From CAZDWZ01 sp964509425 (GTDB lineage: Bacteria > Bdellovibrionota_C > UBA2361 > SZUA-149 > CAZDWZ01): DNA of 64,000 bases. The translations under genes were made by a program, and so were the position numbers. Below the pieces are notes generated by a model. That model did no database searches, had not been told where the DNA came from, and saw only the letters and a list, made by a program, of their open reading frames with translations. Shown here one piece after another: positions 60,759-64,000 of the stretch (position 1 is the stretch's first letter; each line of letters starts with the position of its first letter). The stretch spans positions 496,001 through 560,000 of the forward strand of contig CAZDWZ010000001.1 of assembly GCA_964509425.1 (NCBI GenBank). Reading direction: 5' to 3'.

Positions 60759-61691
60759 ATGACTCCATGGAAAGCTCGACTCTCGCTGCTTGCATTGGCT
60801 GGGTTTACGAGCACGAACTATCCCGTGATGAAAATCGCGGTAAAAGAAATCTCCCCCTACTCTCTCATCGTCTGGCGGTTTTTGTTTGCGATCGTTTTTT
60901 TGGTCGCAATTCAACCTCGAGTAAAGTTTCGAGTCTCGGGATCTGTTTGGCGGGACGGCGCAATCCCGGGATCATTGCTCGGAGCAGCAATGATCCTCCT
61001 CGCGCTCGCAATGCAGCGTGCGGGCTCGGGTGAAGCCGCGTTTTTTGTGAGCTCCGACGCTGCTTTTGTTCCCGTATTTTCGCTTTTTCTGTTTCGAATC
61101 CTGCCACCATGGCAAACGATTGCCGGCGTAGCATTCGCCATCCCCGGGCTCGGACTTCTTTCGCTGCAAAACGGATTCACTTTTCGCGAGGGCAGCATCG
61201 CGGGAATTGCCTCGGCAATCATGTTTGCGTTGTGGCTGTTAGCGCTCGATCGCGTAACGAAACGAAATCACCCTTTCGCGCTCAGTCTTTCGCAAATGAG
61301 CGCAGCGTTGGTGGTCACCGGCCTGCTCTCCATTTGTTTTGGTGAACTTCAGGTTCCGGGATCGCTTTTTCCGTGGCTTGCTTGTCTCTACCTCGGCGCG
61401 GTCGGCACGGGATTACGATTTGCGATTCAAGCCTTCATTCAGCGATTTGTGGACCCCACCGAATCCGCGCTTATCTATCTCTTCGAACCGGTGTGTGCGG
61501 CGCTTCTCGGCGCTTTGTTTCTGTCGGAGGTAATGACGTTCACGCAAATGGCCGGCTGCGCGTTGATTCTCTTCGGGATTGCCTGCCCGCTCCTCAGGAA
61601 AAAGCTGAAGGCAAGCATCGATTCGACATCGGTACCAGCACCCGCGCTCGAGTCCGGAAGCGCAGAGCCGATACGAAAACACAACGCTTGA
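60759..61691 (+). CDS. DMT-family (EamA) transporter
   Basis: A 310-residue protein with ten membrane helices and the two-repeat EamA pattern: N-Y-P-V-M-K-I-A-V-K-E-I-S-P-Y-S-L-I-V-W-R-F and F-V-D-P-T-E-S-A-L-I-Y-L-F-E-P-V-C-A-A-L. Such proteins move amino acids, nucleotides or other metabolites; the substrate is unknown. The C-terminal tail is polar and variable. Confidence 0.92.
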   Translation: MTPWKARLSLLALAGFTSTNYPVMKIAVKEISPYSLIVWRFLFAIVFLVAIQPRVKFRVSGSVWRDGAIPGSLLGAAMILLALAMQRAGSGEAAFFVSSDAAFVPVFSLFLFRILPPWQTIAGVAFAIPGLGLLSLQNGFTFREGSIAGIASAIMFALWLLALDRVTKRNHPFALSLSQMSAALVVTGLLSICFGELQVPGSLFPWLACLYLGAVGTGLRFAIQAFIQRFVDPTESALIYLFEPVCAALLGALFLSEVMTFTQMAGCALILFGIACPLLRKKLKASIDSTSVPAPALESGSAEPIRKHNA

Positions 61692-61710
61692 GTCACCGGT
61701 AGAGGATGGC

Positions 61711-63723
61711 CTAGCCCTGAGTCGGCTCGAAAGTCGGAACGGCAGCAGCGGGATCCACGGTCTGAACCGGCTGCGCGCTCTCTGGCGGAGGCTCGACAAT
61801 TTCCCAAAGCTCCTGCGCCGCCGTCTTCTTAAGCTGAGGGAGTGTTGCCGGATCGATCCCCGGCCAGAATCGCCGCTCTCGATCAGTCCACAATAAAAAC
61901 TGAGGACAATATCGCGGGTCCGTCTCCGGCGGCGGCGAGACGCGGCACTTGAGCGCTGCGTCCAGAGATTTTTGAAACTTCTCGCGTGAGATGTAGGACA
62001 AACCATGGGACGAAAGCGTACCGGCATAGCCTGAGAATATTCTCCGACCTGAAAGAGTGACGGGATTATTGTGATCAGGGGCGGCGAGAATGATCGCCTG
62101 AGGAGGCGTCAGGTGACGAATCGACAACGACACGCGGACATCGCTCTCAGAATAAACAGGGAACACTGATTGCCGGAGGAAGAACGCAACCGAGAACTCC
62201 GAAAGCGCCGGAAGAAGCAAGCAGATGCACACGAACTGCAGTCGGCGTGTGACGGCGCCTACTCCCGGAACGATGTCGCCGGCATACGCCCAGAAGCTGA
62301 TGAACGCGAGATAAACACCAAGGAAAAATTTCATCTGGTCCCATTCCCAGAAGGACATCTTGACCAAATTTCCAAAGAGAAAGACCACGGCGAGGGAAAT
62401 GAGCTCGCGCCTCCGGGGAACGAAGGCAAAAAGCACGATGAAGCAAAGAAGCCAGGCACCTGCATTTGTCGTCCACATGGCGGAGGCATTCACCAAAGCC
62501 GCAAGTTTCGTTCCGGGCGTCATCCCCCATTTCCAGGGCATCCACCCCGGGATAAGCGCAAGTATACTGCGCTTCCCCCAAATGGCTGGGACAAACATCA
62601 ATGCAGGGAGCATCGAGACTCCAAGGACGAAAAGTAGCCGGAGCTCAGATAAAATCGGACCGCGCCCGTCTCGCCGGAAATGAATGACGCGAAACAAGAG
62701 TCCGGAGAGCAAGCTTGTCCCGATATACAGGACCGCAACCAGGAAAAGATGAGTATGCGCCAGTACTCCAAACGCAAGCGGCAAGCCGGCGACCAACAGG
62801 CCGAGCTCGCGGGATTTCCGCGTGCGATCAGGGAGCACAAAGCGATGGAAGACGGCCAGGCATGAAAGCACCACGGCGGTCCCGAAAAGTGCGGGACGCT
62901 GGGTCACCCAAATGGTCGTCAGAAACGGTGCCCAGGGAAAGCCCTGTTCGATGAGATTATGAGCCTGGCCACCCGCGTCTCGAAAAGATTTTAAAAGTGG
63001 ATGAACACGGAAGAGAAGGATCCCTGCGCCACCGCCGAACAGCACCGTCCACGGCAAAATCCGGTTCTCGTTCCCTCGAAGTGCGACATACAAAATCATC
63101 CAGCAGACTACCCACTGGAGCAAAAACAAAACGCCGAGGAACCACCAGCTCGGAGCAAACCACCAGAAAGACGCCGTCCACATGTTTACGAAGAACGGAT
63201 AGGAGAGCCGCACACCCGGGAAAATGTGATACTCGGGCGGAAAGTTCTCTCCCAGCGCAAACGAGGAGATCATCCCGAGATGCCAGGTGAGATCTCCATA
63301 GTTATTAACCCACGAGGTGGATATTCCCTTCGACCAGTAGAGAAGCGTTACACCGAGGAACACCACAACCAGAGTCCAGAGCCCGAAGTTCACCGTTGCG
63401 GCCGCCTTCGAGGCACGGCGGACACCGAATTCAAACGCGCCCCAAGAGTAACGGAGTGCGCCACCGCAGACGAAAAGCAGCCCGGCCATGACGATATTCC
63501 AACTCACCCCGAGCGAGAGGAAAAAGAATTGCAAAGAAAGAACGATCAGGAGGCCGAAAACATAAGACTGGAGCAGACCTTCCGAAGAGAGGAGCAAGTC
63601 GCTTGAGTCTGCTTCCGTCGAAGAGCAGAGGCGGAACAGAGAGCGGAGCGCAAACCATCCGACCGAAAATGCAAGCGGAATAAAGAAAAGGAATGTCAGT
63701 ATCCCGAAAACCGCTGCCATCAC
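61711..63723 (-). CDS. Large polytopic membrane protein, GT-like
   Basis: A 670-residue protein with about 13 membrane helices and loops containing H-L-G-M-I-S-S-F-A-L-G-E-N-F-P-P-E-Y-H and L-S-Y-P-F-F-V-N. It resembles GT-C glycosyltransferase-like membrane proteins of unknown function. The C-terminal ~130 residues are soluble with four Cys (C-R-V-S, Y-C-P-Q) and a Pro-rich end. It is convergent with the DMT gene. Confidence 0.7.
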   Translation of the reverse strand: MMAAVFGILTFLFFIPLAFSVGWFALRSLFRLCSSTEADSSDLLLSSEGLLQSYVFGLLIVLSLQFFFLSLGVSWNIVMAGLLFVCGGALRYSWGAFEFGVRRASKAAATVNFGLWTLVVVFLGVTLLYWSKGISTSWVNNYGDLTWHLGMISSFALGENFPPEYHIFPGVRLSYPFFVNMWTASFWWFAPSWWFLGVLFLLQWVVCWMILYVALRGNENRILPWTVLFGGGAGILLFRVHPLLKSFRDAGGQAHNLIEQGFPWAPFLTTIWVTQRPALFGTAVVLSCLAVFHRFVLPDRTRKSRELGLLVAGLPLAFGVLAHTHLFLVAVLYIGTSLLSGLLFRVIHFRRDGRGPILSELRLLFVLGVSMLPALMFVPAIWGKRSILALIPGWMPWKWGMTPGTKLAALVNASAMWTTNAGAWLLCFIVLFAFVPRRRELISLAVVFLFGNLVKMSFWEWDQMKFFLGVYLAFISFWAYAGDIVPGVGAVTRRLQFVCICLLLPALSEFSVAFFLRQSVFPVYSESDVRVSLSIRHLTPPQAIILAAPDHNNPVTLSGRRIFSGYAGTLSSHGLSYISREKFQKSLDAALKCRVSPPPETDPRYCPQFLLWTDRERRFWPGIDPATLPQLKKTAAQELWEIVEPPPESAQPVQTVDPAAAVPTFEPTQG

Positions 63724-63771
63724 CGCCGCTTCATAGCCCCCAAGAAAATGGACACCGGCCCGAAGGGGCGA

Positions 63772-64000
63772 TCATTCGCCTTGCGAAATTTGCTCAGCTT
63801 GTTTCGCGACGCTGTTCTGCGCCGACTCGAGCTGGTTCTTCACGTTTTTTGCTTTGTCTTGGGGCTCCTTCACGTAGTTGGTGAGGACATTTTCCTTCTT
63901 CGACTGCTCGTCAATCCGTTCAGAACTGGACTTACAAGCGGCAACCCCGGCAATCAGCAACAACACGGCAAGAAGCCGGCAAACAAATCCAAAATGATCT
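63772..64000 (-). CDS. Small lipoprotein, 5' end at or beyond window edge
   Basis: The frame is open to the right edge (no stop, no ATG), with an internal GTG at 63966. A hydrophobic core ends in a lipobox V-A-A-C, followed by a charged, mostly helical ~52-residue mature part rich in Lys/Gln/Asn/Glu. It probably starts beyond 64000. Function unknown. The large GT-like membrane gene follows 49 bp downstream. Confidence 0.7.
   Translation of the reverse strand, partial: DHFGFVCRLLAVLLLIAGVAACKSSSERIDEQSKKENVLTNYVKEPQDKAKNVKNQLESAQNSVAKQAEQISQGE

Noticed and set aside
1..64000. CRISPR array, insertion sequence or prophage
   Set aside because: No spaced direct repeats, transposase, integrase or phage structural gene was seen.

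Overview
The window looks like a chromosomal segment of a Gram-negative bacterium with a large envelope and signalling repertoire. It carries DsbD, several lipoproteins with lipoboxes, a YkuD-type L,D-transpeptidase, Hanks-type Ser/Thr kinases fused to HEAT or beta-rich domains, a DUF4388-like protein, and DGxDNDGDG calcium-type repeats in a secreted protein. That combination suggests a lineage from the former Deltaproteobacteria (Bdellovibrionota/Myxococcota-like), but no marker gene here settles the taxonomy. I see no phage, insertion sequence or CRISPR array; genes are densely packed and many overlap by 4 bp.

Layout. 1-5.8 kb: 3' part of dsbD, pgi, a Cys-repeat lipoprotein, an SDR oxidoreductase and mgtE. 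5.9-9.8 kb (minus): a membrane-anchored protein with a DUF6973-like tail, a HEAT-repeat/pseudo-hydrolase fusion, and an adenosine-kinase-type PfkB kinase. 10-16 kb: a CPBP protease, two secreted or unknown proteins and a membrane glycosyltransferase-like protein. 16-22.8 kb (plus): rppH, a second CPBP protease, an M20 dipeptidase, an L,D-transpeptidase, an orphan LIV-type binding protein, a PNPOx-fold protein and an unknown protein. 22.8-26.4 kb: a dual-specificity phosphatase and a sugar-nucleotide epimerase (minus), then a pesticin-like muramidase and a DUF4126 protein (plus).

26.4-31.3 kb (minus) is the highlight. It is a selenocysteine locus, in transcription order: a secreted Gly/Cys-rich protein whose frame crosses one TGA codon immediately after its signal peptide, a strong RNA hairpin, tRNA-Sec (anticodon UCA), selA, selB and a membrane zinc-ribbon protein. 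Read through the TGA, the first gene becomes a 200-residue predicted selenoprotein with a U-x-x-C-x-C motif at its mature N-terminus and five C-x-G-x-[ST]-C motifs. A conventional gene caller would start it after the TGA and lose both the signal peptide and the Sec residue. I know of no described selenoprotein family with this architecture.

31.4-39.3 kb: a membrane protein and an HTTM-type protein (plus) that diverge from the selenoprotein gene, then topoisomerase IV parC-parE (minus), a DUF2059-like lipoprotein and an unknown membrane-anchored protein. 39.5-45.4 kb (minus): a five-gene Gld-type ABC exporter operon that includes a LIV-type binding protein. 45.6-47.2 kb: pdxS-pdxT for pyridoxal phosphate, the cofactor of SelA. 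47.2-57.8 kb (minus): a signalling/envelope cluster with an AMIN-domain protein, a TPR membrane protein, a DUF4388-like protein, a small protein, a Ser/Thr kinase with HEAT repeats, a LysM lipoprotein and a second Ser/Thr kinase. 58-64 kb: a TolB-like propeller, an Agl23-like glycosyltransferase, a DMT permease, a large membrane protein and the start of a small lipoprotein at the window edge.
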